Shown in pieces: positions 8,052 through 15,565 of a DNA stretch of 64,000 bases (position 1 is its first letter; each line of letters opens with the position of its first letter). A model generated the notes under the pieces. That model searched no databases. It was given only the letters and a program-made list of their open reading frames with translations, and was not told the origin of the DNA. Origin of the DNA: CG2-30-58-95 sp964618215 (GTDB lineage: Bacteria > Chloroflexota > Anaerolineae > Anaerolineales > Villigracilaceae); contig CAZTZE010000020.1 in NCBI GenBank assembly GCA_964618215.1, positions 5,046-69,045 of the forward strand, written 5' to 3'. The translations under genes and the position numbers were made by a program.

Positions 8052-8378
8052 ATGCCCCTAACAGTTGTTGAACTCATGTCCAAAATGCCCGGCGCGTTCC
8101 TGCCCGAGAAAGCCCCCGGGCTGGATGCTGTCCTGCAGTTCAAATTCACCGGCGCTGAAGCGAGCGAGTGGTTTGCCACCGTCAAGGATGGCGCATGCAC
8201 CGTTGAGCAGGGCGCGCATCCCAGCCCGAAGATGACCCTGACTGCCGATTCCGGTGATTACGTCAAGATCTTCACCGGCGAACTGGACGGGATGCAGGCC
8301 TTCATGCAGGGCAAGATAAAACTGGCCGGCGACCTGAACCTGGCGATGAAATTGATGACGATGTTCAAAATCAGGTAA
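8052..8378 (+). CDS. SCP2 sterol-carrier-domain protein
   Basis: 108 residues forming a single SCP2 domain: VLQFKFTGAEASEWFATVKD, GAHPSPKMTLTADSGDYVKI and the ending MQGKIKLAGDLNLAMKLMTM are typical. The domain binds acyl chains or acyl-CoA in a hydrophobic tunnel. As the last gene of the beta-oxidation operon it may present or buffer substrates. The ATG at 8052 follows AAGGAGATT; the frame upstream is open only through repeat-like sequence and is excluded. Confidence 0.88.
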   Translation: MPLTVVELMSKMPGAFLPEKAPGLDAVLQFKFTGAEASEWFATVKDGACTVEQGAHPSPKMTLTADSGDYVKIFTGELDGMQAFMQGKIKLAGDLNLAMKLMTMFKIR

Positions 8379-8437
8379 GCCAGGTTATTGTTATCCGGAA
8401 GTTCAACTGCCGGACGAACGTAGGGCTAGAGCGCGCG

Positions 8438-8470
8438 ACCTCCCGCAGGGACAAGAAGCCTGCGGGAGGT
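8438..8470. terminator. Strong hairpin at the end of the beta-oxidation operon
   Basis: ACCTCCCGCAGG (8438-8449) and CCTGCGGGAGGT (8459-8470) form a perfect 12-bp stem with a 9-base loop between convergent genes. There is no clear U-run, so it may be a bidirectional stem-loop or a repeat element instead of an intrinsic terminator. Confidence 0.55.
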
Positions 8471-8487
8471 TAGTTTATGCAGAGCGT

Positions 8488-8784
8488 TTACCAATTTATG
8501 TGCGTTTCTTTCTCCATATTTCGACGCCAGATGGAAAACCCCTGGTGAGTAACGCGGATCACGACACCCAATCGTTTGGTTTTTGTGTCTACCTCGGGAT
8601 GCCGTAAGAATCGGCGCACGAAAGAGGCAACTTCTTCTTTGCCTATACTCAAGCAAACCAGACAGTACCGAGGATGGCACAGTCTGTGGTCGTAGAAGCC
8701 CAGATCGCGTTGGTGAACGGAAATTCCCCAAGCCTGCAACAATCCGCGCTGATCTTGGCGAATGTTTTCATCAAGAAGGTTCAT
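8488..8784 (-). CDS. DUF5615-type PIN-like toxin component, apparently internally shortened
   Basis: 98 residues. It opens with MNLLDENIRQDQRGLLQAWG, the acidic N-terminal motif of PIN-like DUF5615 proteins, and contains RDLGFYDHRLCHP and EVASFVRRFLRHPEV. Family members as I recall them carry about 25-30 further residues between the first helix and the R-D-x-x-F-Y motif; here SVHQ runs directly into RDLGFYD. This suggests an in-frame internal deletion and possibly an inactive protein. The start codon overlaps the stop of the DUF433 gene by 4 bases, the usual antitoxin-first coupling. Function as an RNase toxin is inferred from the family. Confidence 0.6.
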   Translation of the reverse strand: MNLLDENIRQDQRGLLQAWGISVHQRDLGFYDHRLCHPRYCLVCLSIGKEEVASFVRRFLRHPEVDTKTKRLGVVIRVTHQGFSIWRRNMEKETHINW

Positions 8785-9047
8785 GCAACTGTCGGCTCCA
8801 ACACAAACTCATCTGCATGTCTGAAAAAAGCCTCACTCGAAAGTTTCACGGCCTCGGCAATCGCTTCTTTGGTAATATCTTGATGCCATTGCTCGATGAT
8901 CGTCTCCCAAGCCAGGCCCTCGGCGACCATTTCCAATACATCTGAAACAAAAAAGCGTGTGCCGCGAAAGACCGGTTTTCCGTGACAGATCTCGGGATCG
9001 GCCACAATGAAACGTCCCAACAATTGTCTTTCCTTGTTTTTTAGCAT
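8781..9047 (-). CDS. DUF433 antitoxin-like protein
   Basis: 88 residues with the DUF433 signature ICHGKPVFRGTRFFVSDVLE, then AEGLAWETIIEQWHQ and a helical C-terminus. DUF433 proteins carry a winged-helix-like DNA-binding fold and are the antitoxin partners of PIN-like DUF5615 toxins. It is immediately upstream of, and 4 bases overlapping with, such a gene. The pair stands alone between the beta-oxidation operon and the repeat-rich stretch 9050-9368. Confidence 0.85.
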   Translation of the reverse strand: MLKNKERQLLGRFIVADPEICHGKPVFRGTRFFVSDVLEMVAEGLAWETIIEQWHQDITKEAIAEAVKLSSEAFFRHADEFVLEPTVA

Positions 9048-9059
9048 CTTACTACCTTT

Positions 9060-9190
9060 TCTCTATCTTACATTTCAGAAATAGGACGCGGATTAACGCG
9101 GATATACGCGGATTTTAATGGCTTTTCTCCGCGTTTTTCCGCGCTCGTCCGCGTCCCATGCGCATTTTTTACGGTAGAGAAACTACCTTC
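9060..9190. repeat. CGCGGAT-rich degenerate repeats
   Basis: CGCGGATTAACGCGGATATA and further CGCGGAT words are answered by inverted CCGCGTTTTTCCGCG and GTCCGCGTCCC. No reading frame is supported. It forms the left part of a 320-base gap without genes. Confidence 0.55.
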
Positions 9191-9199
9191 ATCCTTTTG

Positions 9200-9329
9200 C
9201 TATGTATGAGTCCACTGAAAAAACTAACCGCCGAGAGCGCAGAGTTCTTCATTAGTGTGTCTCCGCGTACTCTGCGGTCTCTGTGGTCTCTGTGGTAAAA
9301 CAGCCTTTTTGCAGTGTAGTCATGTATAG
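9200..9329. repeat. MITE-like element with about 25-bp imperfect terminal inverted repeats
   Basis: The left end, CTATGTATGAGTCCACTG followed by an A-run (9200-9225), matches the reverse complement of 9305-9329 (CTTTTTGCAGTGTAGTCATG, then TATAG) with few mismatches. The interior holds the inverted words CCGAGAGCGCAGAG and CTCTGCGGTCTCTGTGGT. AGTCCACTGCAAAAAG recurs near 40208. It has no coding capacity. Confidence 0.55.
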
Positions 9330-9368
9330 ATTATAGCAGTAAACTCCCCGCTGATTTGGCTTCTCATG

Positions 9369-9716
9369 TCAAGTGTACAATCCCCAATCCATCGCCCCCG
9401 GCTCTTCCATCATCGAAAAATCCCACGGCTCCATGCCCAGTTCGATCACCACTGACTTGTCCACCGCTTCCTGCGCTTTTTTCTGGATGGACTCGATCAT
9501 CGCCGGGCCGTAGGGGCAGAAAGGCGTGGTCAGGATGACGTACATCTTGACGTTCTCGCCCTCGACCTCCACGCGGCGGATCAAACCGAGTTGGATGACA
9601 CTCATGAAAATCTCTGGGTCAACGACCTCGGCCAGTTTTTCGCGCAGCGGCTGAACCAGGTCGGGATGCGTGTCGTGTATTGCCCAGCGGATTTCGTTTA
9701 TTTCTTCGTCACTCAT
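9369..9716 (-). CDS. sufT: SufT-like MIP18/DUF59 iron-sulfur assembly factor
   Basis: 115 residues of a DUF59 domain: LREKLAEVVDPEIFMSVIQL and GLIRRVEVEG, then the conserved Cys motif TTPFCPYGPAMIESIQ. Such proteins help mature or transfer Fe-S clusters and often sit beside suf genes. It lies 87 bases downstream of sufR on the minus strand and is probably cotranscribed with it. The C-terminal tail, ending in MDWGLYT, extends beyond the core domain. Confidence 0.85.
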   Translation of the reverse strand: MSDEEINEIRWAIHDTHPDLVQPLREKLAEVVDPEIFMSVIQLGLIRRVEVEGENVKMYVILTTPFCPYGPAMIESIQKKAQEAVDKSVVIELGMEPWDFSMMEEPGAMDWGLYT

Positions 9717-9803
9717 GGTTCCTCGTCATCAAAATAGTTCATAACCTGTAACTTGCAACTCGCAACTCGCAACACCTAACCCTCACACGTAACACGTCCC
9801 TCA

Positions 9804-10430
9804 TCACTCATCACTCGTCGCCTGCTCTTGCACCACATACGTGCATTGCGTATCTCCGCTCAAGATGCACTTGACCTTCTCGGCCGACACAGCCAGCATC
9901 TTCGAGATGAGCGTTTGGTCCACGGTGCAGACTTCGGGGTGGTTTTGCCCGATTTGCAGATACGGACAACTGATTTCGTGGATTTGATAGCCATCCTGGG
10001 ATTTTTCCCACTCGATGTTGAAGCCTTCCTCGGCCAGCAGGGTCTTCATGAACGCCAGCCGTTCTTCCATTGGCAGGCCTTTCATCTGCGCGGCGTACTC
10101 TTCGGCCATATCTTCGGCCATTTGCAGGAACAGTTTGCTGACCATTGGCCCGGGCAGGGATTCTTTCAATTGGTCGAGCAGGCGCGAGGTCAGGCGCAGG
10201 TAGCGGGTTGGGAAACGCTCCTGCCCGGACTCGGTCAGGAAATAGACCAGGCGCGGACGTCCAACCCCGTGACGTTCCTCTTCTGCCGAGATCAATCCCT
10301 CCACCTGTAAATTGTTCAGGTGGTGGCGCACCGAGATGGGATTGATGCCGACCGCCTCGGCCAGTGTATTGATGGTCGAGCGCGGCTGGCGCAGGAGGGT
10401 TTGAAGGATGCGGTCGCGCGTGCTTTTCAT
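9804..10430 (-). CDS. sufR: SufR-type Fe-S-sensing repressor of the suf operon
   Basis: 208 residues. The N-terminal winged helix-turn-helix of the DeoR/ArsR type (TLAEAVGINPISVRHHLNNL) is followed by the wing with RHGVGRPRLVYFLTESGQ. The C-terminal half carries Cys155, Cys168, Cys188 and Cys196, the pattern by which SufR proteins hold a [4Fe-4S] cluster. In cyanobacteria and actinobacteria SufR represses the suf operon when clusters are plentiful. It is divergent from sufC, and the intergenic region has a 9-bp inverted repeat overlapping both -35 boxes. The ligand residues are assigned by family analogy. Confidence 0.87.
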   Translation of the reverse strand: MKSTRDRILQTLLRQPRSTINTLAEAVGINPISVRHHLNNLQVEGLISAEEERHGVGRPRLVYFLTESGQERFPTRYLRLTSRLLDQLKESLPGPMVSKLFLQMAEDMAEEYAAQMKGLPMEERLAFMKTLLAEEGFNIEWEKSQDGYQIHEISCPYLQIGQNHPEVCTVDQTLISKMLAVSAEKVKCILSGDTQCTYVVQEQATSDE

Positions 10431-10456
10431 TTTTTACCTCGTCTATGCTGCAAAGC

Positions 10457-10485
10457 AGTATAACAGTCCTCTTGAACATTGTCAA
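10457..10485 (-). promoter_or_regulatory. Promoter of sufR
   Basis: On the minus strand TTGACA (10485-10480) and TATACT (10462-10457) are separated by 17 bases. The -35 box is the left half of the shared inverted repeat. Confidence 0.65.
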
Positions 10486-10515
10486 TATACTAGAATATTA
10501 TCATAAATATTGACA
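10480..10515. promoter_or_regulatory. Candidate SufR operator between divergent promoters
   Basis: TGTCAATAT (10480-10488) and ATATTGACA (10507-10515) form a perfect 9-bp inverted repeat with an 18-base AT-rich spacer. Each arm includes the TTGACA of one promoter, so a bound repressor would block both genes. Part of the symmetry may simply reflect two consensus -35 boxes. Confidence 0.5.
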
Positions 10516-10538
10516 TATCTTCTCGCGCGTGCTATAAT
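10510..10538 (+). promoter_or_regulatory. Consensus sigma-70 promoter of the suf operon
   Basis: TTGACA at 10510-10515 and TATAAT at 10533-10538 with a 17-base spacer: both hexamers are perfect consensus, unusual unless held by a repressor. The start of transcription would be near 10545. Confidence 0.8.
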
Positions 10539-10558
10539 CCCGCCGGTCAAAAAAGCAG

Positions 10559-10612
10559 ACCTCCGAGGTCTTCGCGAAGCACTCCCCCAAGGGGGAGCAA
10601 GACCTCGGAGGT
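10559..10612. repeat. Long hairpin in the suf operon leader
   Basis: ACCTCCGAGGTCTT (10559-10572) pairs perfectly with AAGACCTCGGAGGT (10599-10612), and inside it CTCCCCC (10582-10588) pairs with GGGGGAG (10591-10597). It starts about 15 bases after the predicted transcription start and ends 22 bases before the sufC ATG. It could be an attenuator, an mRNA stabiliser or a mobile hairpin repeat. Confidence 0.7.
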
Positions 10613-10634
10613 TTGCCAACACAAGGAGTCTTTC

Positions 10635-11414
10635 ATGTCCGAGTTAGTCGTCAAAAACCTGCACGTCAGCATCGAAGGCAAGGAAATCCTGAAAGGCCTC
10701 GACCTGACGGTGAGACAGGGCGAAGTGCACGCCATCATGGGTCCCAACGCTACGGGCAAATCCACGCTGGCGTACACACTGATGGGACATCCCAATTACA
10801 CGGTGACGGGAGGGGAGGTCTGGTTCAAAGGGCAGAATATCCTCGAACTGGAAGCCGATGAGCGCTCGCGACTGGGCTTGTTTTTGGCGTTCCAGTACCC
10901 GGTCGCCATCCCGGGCGTGAGTGTGGCGAACTTCCTGCGCACCGCGCTGAATGCCCGCCGCCGCGCCGCCAATCCCGAAGATAAGGGCATGCCCATTCCC
11001 GAATTCCGCAAGATGCTCAAAGAGAAGATGGAACTGCTCAAGATGGATTTCGCTTTTGCCGGGCGCTATCTCAATGATGGATTCTCCGGCGGTGAGAAGA
11101 AGCGCGCCGAGATCTTGCAGATGGCGACGCTCAAGCCGGAAATCACCATTTTGGATGAGACGGATTCGGGCCTGGACATTGACGCGCTGCGCATTGTCGC
11201 GGAGGGCGTCAACGCTCTGACCGGTCCCGACCTGGGCGTGGTCGTCATCACGCACTACCAGCGTTTGCTCAACTATATCAAGCCGCAATTCGTCCACATC
11301 ATGCTCGACGGGCGCATCGTCGAATCCGGCGGCGCGGACCTGGCGCTGCATCTCGAAGAGCAGGGTTACGATTGGGTGCGCGAAAAGTATGAGAATGGAG
11401 AGAGTAGTAAATAG
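10635..11414 (+). CDS. sufC: SufC, ATPase of the SUF Fe-S assembly complex
   Basis: 259 residues. Walker A is GPNATGKST (36-44), the ABC signature FSGGEKKRAE (150-159) and Walker B ITILDETDSGLD (170-181), all with the SufC-specific wording. SufC binds SufB and SufD and drives cluster assembly on the scaffold. AAGGAGTC precedes the ATG. It is the first gene of the suf operon, directly under the consensus promoter. Confidence 0.96.
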   Translation: MSELVVKNLHVSIEGKEILKGLDLTVRQGEVHAIMGPNATGKSTLAYTLMGHPNYTVTGGEVWFKGQNILELEADERSRLGLFLAFQYPVAIPGVSVANFLRTALNARRRAANPEDKGMPIPEFRKMLKEKMELLKMDFAFAGRYLNDGFSGGEKKRAEILQMATLKPEITILDETDSGLDIDALRIVAEGVNALTGPDLGVVVITHYQRLLNYIKPQFVHIMLDGRIVESGGADLALHLEEQGYDWVREKYENGESSK

Positions 11415-11475
11415 AGAATAGAGAGTAGTTTTGTGCTCATTCACTACTCTCGACTCTCTAATCTCTACTCACTGA
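11400..11475. repeat. Inverted degenerate 'word' repeat between sufC and sufB
   Basis: AGAGTAGTAAATAGAGAATA and GAGAGTAG are answered by CACTACTCTCGACTCTCTAA and CTCTACTC, so the spacer can fold into an imperfect stem-loop just before sufB. Confidence 0.5.
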
Positions 11476-11482
11476 TGTTACT

Positions 11483-14098
11483 ATGAGCGAAGACGCCAAG
11501 ATTTTGGAAGACATCGGCCAATACAAATACGGCTTTCACGACCCGGAGAATTACGTCTTCAGGTCGCAAAAAGGCTTGAGCCGGGAAGTGGTGGAAAATA
11601 TCTCGCGCATGAAAGGCGAGCCGCAGTGGATGCTCGATTTCCGGCTCAAGGCGTTGGAGCATTTCCAGAAACGACCCATGCCCACCTGGGGCGCGGATAT
11701 TTCCGGCTTGAATTTGGATGATATTTACTACTACATAAAACCCGCCGAAGCCCAGAGCAAGTCCTGGGAGGATGTGCCGGATACGATCAAGAATACGTTC
11801 GAGAAACTGGGCATTCCTGAAGCCGAGCGCAAGTTCTTGGCGGGAGTGGGCGCGCAGTATGAATGTTTAAGCGAGGATACGCGTGTATATACAGCGCGTG
11901 GAGCTGTGCCTATTCGGGATGTTGTTCCTGGAGATGTAGTCTTTTCCCTTGATGAAACAAAAAATGAAATTATTTCTGCGCCTGTCAGGGCCACTGTGCA
12001 AAAGGGGGAACGTCAGGTCTTTGAAGTCAAAGTTGGCACGAGAAAAATACGCGCTACCGAGAATCACCCTTTCCTCGTGTTGGAAAACATGCGACTCCCT
12101 GGCCGACAGCGCGGGCGTTTTAGCCGCACATGGAAATACATGCGTGATTTGAAACCGGGCAATCTGGTTGCAGTCGCCAAATCCTTACCAGATGTGGGAC
12201 AATCCTATACACTGCAACAGCCGAAGATAAAAACGGAAGTTGTGGGTCGCAATCAAGCCGTCGAATATCCGCTTGACATCACCGGTCGCTATAATCCTGT
12301 CGCGCTGCCTCTGCGGACGAATGATGAACTAATGTGGTGGCTCGGTTTGTATATCGGCGATGGGTTTATCCATCGTCATCCAGGGGCGGATAAAGCACGG
12401 GTTGAGTTTGCCATCCCTGAAACAGATGAAACCTTGCGCTCAGAATTTAAGAGCGCGACAACGCGCCTGTTTGAATTATCTGTGGCCAATGGCGATCCAT
12501 ATCGGACGACGGTTTATTCAACAATTGTCGCTCGTTTTCTGGAAGTCAATGGCTTCACAGGCGGTGCGCTTGAAAAACGCGTTCCACTATGGGTGGCATC
12601 TTTACCGCAGTCACAAATACTGGCGTTCCTTGGCGGCTATGTGGATGCCGACGGTTATGTTCGTGACCATGCAAAGAATAAAGATGTTGTCCTGACTAGC
12701 GCAAACGCTGAGTTATTGCAGGATGTTCGCAACCTGGCGGCATTGTGCGGAATCGGCACATCCAATATCCATCGTTTTGAGGGGAAGCATCCTCACGACG
12801 AAAATAGGATAATGGTTGGCTACCGCATGATGTTCAGCGGCGATTTTGAACGTCTTGGCTGCCGCTCTGAACAACGACTCTTGCGTATGGGCAAGCGCAA
12901 ATTCCATCACAGTTTTTCCATGGCGGAGAATACCAGTTTCCGCAAGCATGTCAATGAATTCTTCGGTTATGCCCGCATCGAGTCCATTGCACCCGCTGGT
13001 GTGGAGACGGTTTACGATATCGAAGTGGACGGTACGCACAACTTCGTAGCCGAAGGATTGATCGTGCATAATTCCGAGATGGTGTACCACTCCATTTTAG
13101 ACCATCTCGAGAAGCAGGGTGTTATCTTTCTCTCCATCGAGGATGGCCTGCGTCAGCATCCGGATTTATTCCGCGAGTATTTTGGCACGGTCATCCCAAT
13201 CGAAGATAACAAGTTCGCCGCGCTGAATTCGGCGGTTTGGTCGGGCGGGTCGTTCGTTTACGTGCCGAAGGGCGTCAAAGTGGACCTGCCGTTGCAGGCC
13301 TACTTCCGCTTGAATACCGCTAACATCGGCCAGTTCGAGCGTTCGCTGATTATCGTGGATGAAGGTGCGTATGTACACTACACGGAGGGCTGCACCGCAC
13401 CCCAATATACCACCAATTCCTTCCACTCCGGCGTGATCGAGATCATCGTAAAACGCGGAGCGCGTTCGCGCTATACCACCATCCAGAACTGGTCCACCAA
13501 TGTCTATAACCTTGTCACCCAGCGCGCCAAGGTCTTTGGCGACGCCACGCACGAATGGGTGGACGCCAATTTGGGAAGTCGCGTCACCATGAAGTACCCC
13601 TCCTGCTACCTGATGGAACCCGGCGCGCACGGCGAGATGCTTTCGATGGCTTTCGCCGGTCCCGGCCAGGTGCAGGACGCGGGCAGCAAAATGGTGCATT
13701 TCGCGCCCAATACCAGCAGCAAGATCACCTCCAAGTCCATCTCGAGGGGCGGTGGACGCGCCTCGTACCGCGGCCTGCTCAAGGTCTATAAAGGTGCGCA
13801 CGGTGTGAAATCCAACGCGGTCTGCGATGCCCTGCTGCTCGACCCGCAGTCCCGCTCGGATACCTATCCCTACATCGAAATTGACGAGGATGACGTGACC
13901 ATCGGCCACGAGGCCTCCGTCTCGAAGGTGGGTGAGGAACAGCTCTTCTATCTCATGTCGCGCGGCCTGAGCCAGGAGGAAGCCACCACGATGGTCGTCT
14001 CGGGCTTCATCGAGCCGCTGGTCAAGGAACTACCGATGGAATACGCGGTAGAAATGAACCGCTTGATTCAACTTCAGATGGAAGGCTCGATTGGCTGA
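11483..14098 (+). CDS. sufB: SufB scaffold protein interrupted by an in-frame intein
   Basis: The frame encodes 871 residues: SufB residues 1-127, an intein (128-530) and the rest of SufB. Removing the intein leaves 468 residues, a normal SufB length, rejoining AGVGAQYE to SEMVYHSI exactly as in intact homologues. The C-terminal extein has the SufB cluster-assembly features SNAVCDALLLDPQSRSDTYP and the HEASVSK motif. With SufC and SufD it is the scaffold on which Fe-S clusters are built. Because it is required for SUF function, correct protein splicing is presumably essential. The ATG at 11483 follows an intergenic repeat and has only a weak RBS. Confidence 0.95.
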   Translation: MSEDAKILEDIGQYKYGFHDPENYVFRSQKGLSREVVENISRMKGEPQWMLDFRLKALEHFQKRPMPTWGADISGLNLDDIYYYIKPAEAQSKSWEDVPDTIKNTFEKLGIPEAERKFLAGVGAQYECLSEDTRVYTARGAVPIRDVVPGDVVFSLDETKNEIISAPVRATVQKGERQVFEVKVGTRKIRATENHPFLVLENMRLPGRQRGRFSRTWKYMRDLKPGNLVAVAKSLPDVGQSYTLQQPKIKTEVVGRNQAVEYPLDITGRYNPVALPLRTNDELMWWLGLYIGDGFIHRHPGADKARVEFAIPETDETLRSEFKSATTRLFELSVANGDPYRTTVYSTIVARFLEVNGFTGGALEKRVPLWVASLPQSQILAFLGGYVDADGYVRDHAKNKDVVLTSANAELLQDVRNLAALCGIGTSNIHRFEGKHPHDENRIMVGYRMMFSGDFERLGCRSEQRLLRMGKRKFHHSFSMAENTSFRKHVNEFFGYARIESIAPAGVETVYDIEVDGTHNFVAEGLIVHNSEMVYHSILDHLEKQGVIFLSIEDGLRQHPDLFREYFGTVIPIEDNKFAALNSAVWSGGSFVYVPKGVKVDLPLQAYFRLNTANIGQFERSLIIVDEGAYVHYTEGCTAPQYTTNSFHSGVIEIIVKRGARSRYTTIQNWSTNVYNLVTQRAKVFGDATHEWVDANLGSRVTMKYPSCYLMEPGAHGEMLSMAFAGPGQVQDAGSKMVHFAPNTSSKITSKSISRGGGRASYRGLLKVYKGAHGVKSNAVCDALLLDPQSRSDTYPYIEIDEDDVTIGHEASVSKVGEEQLFYLMSRGLSQEEATTMVVSGFIEPLVKELPMEYAVEMNRLIQLQMEGSIG
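11864..13072 (+). mobile_element. SufB intein with LAGLIDADG homing endonuclease, 403 residues
   Basis: The element starts at Cys1 in CLSEDTRVYTARGAVPIRDV (block A). It has block B with IRATENHPFLV (the Thr-x-x-His of splicing) and ends YDIEVDGTHNFVAEGLIVHN (blocks F and G) with penultimate His and terminal Asn; the first extein residue after it is Ser. These are all the residues of a class 1 intein. The centre holds two LAGLIDADG-type motifs, LGLYIGDGF (SufB numbering 287-295) and LGGYVDADG (383-391), whose Asp residues are intact, so the homing endonuclease may be active. Codon usage in the insert is visibly more AT-rich than in the flanking SufB codons. Confidence 0.96.
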
Positions 14099-14148
14099 TT
14101 GCGGATTGCGGATTGCAGATTGCAAATTTCAGATTGCGGATTGTTGTG
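14099..14148 (+). repeat. GATTGCGGATTGCG degenerate tandem repeat between sufB and sufD
   Basis: Seven to ten base words (GATTGCGGATTGCGGATTGC, then AGATTGCAAATTTCAGATTG) run from the sufB stop to the sufD start. A TTG codon upstream keeps the frame open through it, but the resulting peptide is repeat sequence. Confidence 0.7.
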
Positions 14149-14150
14149 GT

Positions 14151-15497
14151 ATGAGTATAATTACTGAGAAAGCCAATGTGGTTGTATCCCGCGTCCGGCG
14201 CGCCGAAAGTGCAGCGCGGGAATTTACTTTCACCGCGGACGACATTCCTTCCGGCGCGCTGGTTGATTATCGCCGCCGCGCCTGGGAGACATACAACCGT
14301 CTTTCCCTGCCGACGACTGCCGAGGAAGCCTGGCGTCGGACGGATTTACGCGCCCTGCCCGCCGACTCGTTCCGCTTGCCGGAGGATGGCTTATATGAGT
14401 CTTTGCCCGATGTGCCGGAGGAGCTCCTCCAACCGCTGGCTGCCGATGCCCACGGCGGACAGATAGTTCTTTTACCCGGTGGTTCCAGCGTTGAATTCGC
14501 CGAATCGCTGACTCGCAAAGGCGTCATCTTCACCGATCTGCGCAGCGCCGAACGCGACCACCCCGACATGCTTGTAAAAATAATGGGCGAGATCGTTCGC
14601 CCGGAGGAAGGCAAATTCGCGGCTTTAGCCGCAGCGCTTTCGCAGAATGGCGTGGTATTATACGCCCCCAGAGGTGTGCGCATTGACCAGCCTTTGCACA
14701 GCATCCTGTGGGGCCCCGGCGAGGATTTGGCGCATCTCTCTCACATCCTTGTCTGGGTGGATGAAGGCGCATCCGTCACCTACGTCCACGAATCCGCCTC
14801 GCCGGATGAAAGCGGCGCGGCCTTGCACGCCGGCGTCGTTGAAATCAAGGTCGGCGAGGGCGCAAATCTGCGTTTCGTCGAATTGCAATCCTGGGGCCGC
14901 CAGGTCTGGAATTTTTCGCACGAACGCATCCAGGTCGGGCGGGATGCGAACCTGGACTGGATTTTCGGCGCGGTCGGCAGTCGTCTGACTAAAAATTTCT
15001 CTGATCTGGATTTGGTTGGCGAGGGCGCAACCGGCCGCATGTCCGGTTTTTATTTCACAGATGGCAGCCAGCACCTTGACCACGATACGCAGCAGAATCA
15101 TCTTGCCCCACACACCACCAGCGATTTGCTGTTCAAAGGCGCGCTCAAGGGCAGCAGCCGCTCGGTCTGGCAGGGCATGATCTACGTCGCCCCCGGCGCG
15201 CAGAAAACCGACGGTTACCAGGCCAATCGGAATCTCATCCTCAGCCCGAATTCGCGCGCCGATTCCATCCCCGGCCTGGAAATCCTGGCTGACGACGTGC
15301 GCTGCACGCACGGCGCGACGGTCGGCAAACTCGAACAGGAACCCCTGTTCTATCTCAAGTCGCGCGGCATCCCGGATAAGGACGCCGAACGGCTGCTTGT
15401 GGAAGGATTCTTCGACCCAATTATGCAACGCATCTCATTCGAAGGTGTACGCGCCCGCTTCCAGCAGGCTATTCATGAAAAGACGGCTGCAGAATGA
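14151..15497 (+). CDS. sufD: SufD, partner of SufB in the SufBCD complex
   Basis: 448 residues of the SufB/SufD beta-helix family. The ending is characteristic: PNSRADSIPGLEILADDVRC, then THGATVGKLEQEPLFYLKSR and GIPDKDAERLLVEGFFDPI. The N-terminal helical region includes YRRRAWETYNRLSLPTTAEE. It lacks the Cys of the SufB active region, as expected for SufD. ATG at 14151 is chosen over an upstream TTG because the intervening codons are a simple repeat. The stop overlaps a possible ATG of the next gene. Confidence 0.93.
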   Translation: MSIITEKANVVVSRVRRAESAAREFTFTADDIPSGALVDYRRRAWETYNRLSLPTTAEEAWRRTDLRALPADSFRLPEDGLYESLPDVPEELLQPLAADAHGGQIVLLPGGSSVEFAESLTRKGVIFTDLRSAERDHPDMLVKIMGEIVRPEEGKFAALAAALSQNGVVLYAPRGVRIDQPLHSILWGPGEDLAHLSHILVWVDEGASVTYVHESASPDESGAALHAGVVEIKVGEGANLRFVELQSWGRQVWNFSHERIQVGRDANLDWIFGAVGSRLTKNFSDLDLVGEGATGRMSGFYFTDGSQHLDHDTQQNHLAPHTTSDLLFKGALKGSSRSVWQGMIYVAPGAQKTDGYQANRNLILSPNSRADSIPGLEILADDVRCTHGATVGKLEQEPLFYLKSRGIPDKDAERLLVEGFFDPIMQRISFEGVRARFQQAIHEKTAAE

Positions 15498-15565
15498 CTA
15501 CCAAACCTCTTGCCACTGACCAAAGCCATAAATACACTAAAAGAAAATCTTCTCGGGGAGGGCCT

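Noticed and set aside
10559..10612. Riboswitch in the suf leader
   Set aside because: The structure is a simple nested hairpin with no known riboswitch consensus; a repeat or attenuator is the safer description.
15494..15565. Longer start for the small suf-operon protein
   Set aside because: The ATG overlaps the sufD stop and is possible, but the added residues are unstructured and a GGGGAGGG sequence precedes the ATG at 15566.
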